A stretch of 5,777 nt of DNA, from assembly GCA_013695055.1 (NCBI GenBank), contig JACDBF010000282.1, positions 1-5,777 on the forward strand, given 5' to 3'. The position numbers and the translations under genes are program-made. The DNA is from Actinomycetota bacterium. Lineage in GTDB: Bacteria > Actinomycetota > CADDZG01 > WHSQ01. Positions 5,691-5,777 of this stretch are shown here, one piece after another (positions within the stretch are counted from its first letter, which is position 1; each line of letters opens with the position of its first letter). Under the pieces are notes generated by a model that was not told the DNA's origin, made no database searches, and saw only the letters and a program-made list of their open reading frames with translations.

Positions 5691-5777
5691 ATGATTCAAC
5701 AGCTGCGGATGTACACCGTCAAGGCGGGCGAGATGGAGGAGTGGCTTGAAGAGTGGAAGACGGTCGTGTGCCCCTTG
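5691..5777 (+). CDS. NIPSNAP-like protein, N-terminal fragment (3' truncated by the window)
   Basis: Only 29 residues are visible. MIQQLRMYTVKAGEMEEWLE resembles the start of bacterial NIPSNAP-type ferredoxin-like proteins, which typically begin M-I-x-E-L-R-x-Y-T-x-K-P-G followed by an acidic/hydrophobic helix. These are small dimeric alpha/beta barrel proteins of mostly unknown function. The frame stays open to the right edge, so length and domain content cannot be judged. It is divergent from the GlsB-type gene across 53 bp, so its promoter should lie in that gap or inside the neighbouring gene. The call is tentative because of the short fragment. Confidence 0.6.
   Translation, partial: MIQQLRMYTVKAGEMEEWLEEWKTVVCPL

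Noticed and set aside
5306..5692. Minus-strand 128-codon ORF overlapping the GlsB-type gene
   Set aside because: It is Arg/Pro-rich in another frame, while the 5380-5637 frame encodes the recognisable three-helix protein.

Overview
The window (about 62% GC by eye) reads like a chromosomal segment of a high-GC bacterium. The gene set is a short CysRS/MshC-type ligase, a GDE-type debranching enzyme, a secreted copper lysyl oxidase, a GlsB-type membrane protein and a NIPSNAP-like protein. I infer an Actinomycetota-like organism, possibly a deep-branching or uncultured lineage. Chloroflexota is an alternative I cannot exclude. I see no phage, transposon, CRISPR or tRNA signal. Alternative start codons are used (TTG for the ligase, GTG for the membrane protein).

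Left half, all on the + strand: (a) the 3' part of a glycogen-debranching-type amylo-alpha-1,6-glucosidase (3-953), truncated by the window edge. Its stop codon lies inside a perfect 13-bp inverted repeat (940-952 / 981-993). (b) A 205-bp spacer with several small GC-rich hairpins. (c) A 400-residue cysteinyl-tRNA-synthetase-like class I ligase (1159-2361). It ends where the last anticodon-recognition segment of CysRS normally begins, and its HIGH region resembles the mycothiol ligase MshC. (d) After 43 bp, a complete GH1 beta-glucosidase (2405-3751). The two glycosidases fit alpha-glucan and beta-glucoside breakdown to glucose. The ligase between them has no obvious link to sugar use.

Right half: the beta-glucosidase converges, across a 37-bp gap, on a minus-strand gene for a secreted lysyl oxidase (5255-3789). 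That protein has a signal peptide, an HxHxH copper site, and the Lys and Tyr expected to form the lysine tyrosylquinone cofactor. Two overlapping small hairpins lie directly upstream of its strong Shine-Dalgarno site. Upstream on the same strand is a small three-helix GlsB/YeaQ/YmgE-type membrane protein (5637-5380) that may be translated from a leaderless mRNA. Divergent from it across 53 bp, a + strand ORF with a NIPSNAP-like N-terminus runs off the right edge (5691-5777).

No evidently new multi-gene system is visible. The points most worth following up are the identity of the short CysRS/MshC-like ligase, the bacterial lysyl oxidase with an intact cofactor and copper site, and the regulatory structures at 940-993 and 5262-5298.
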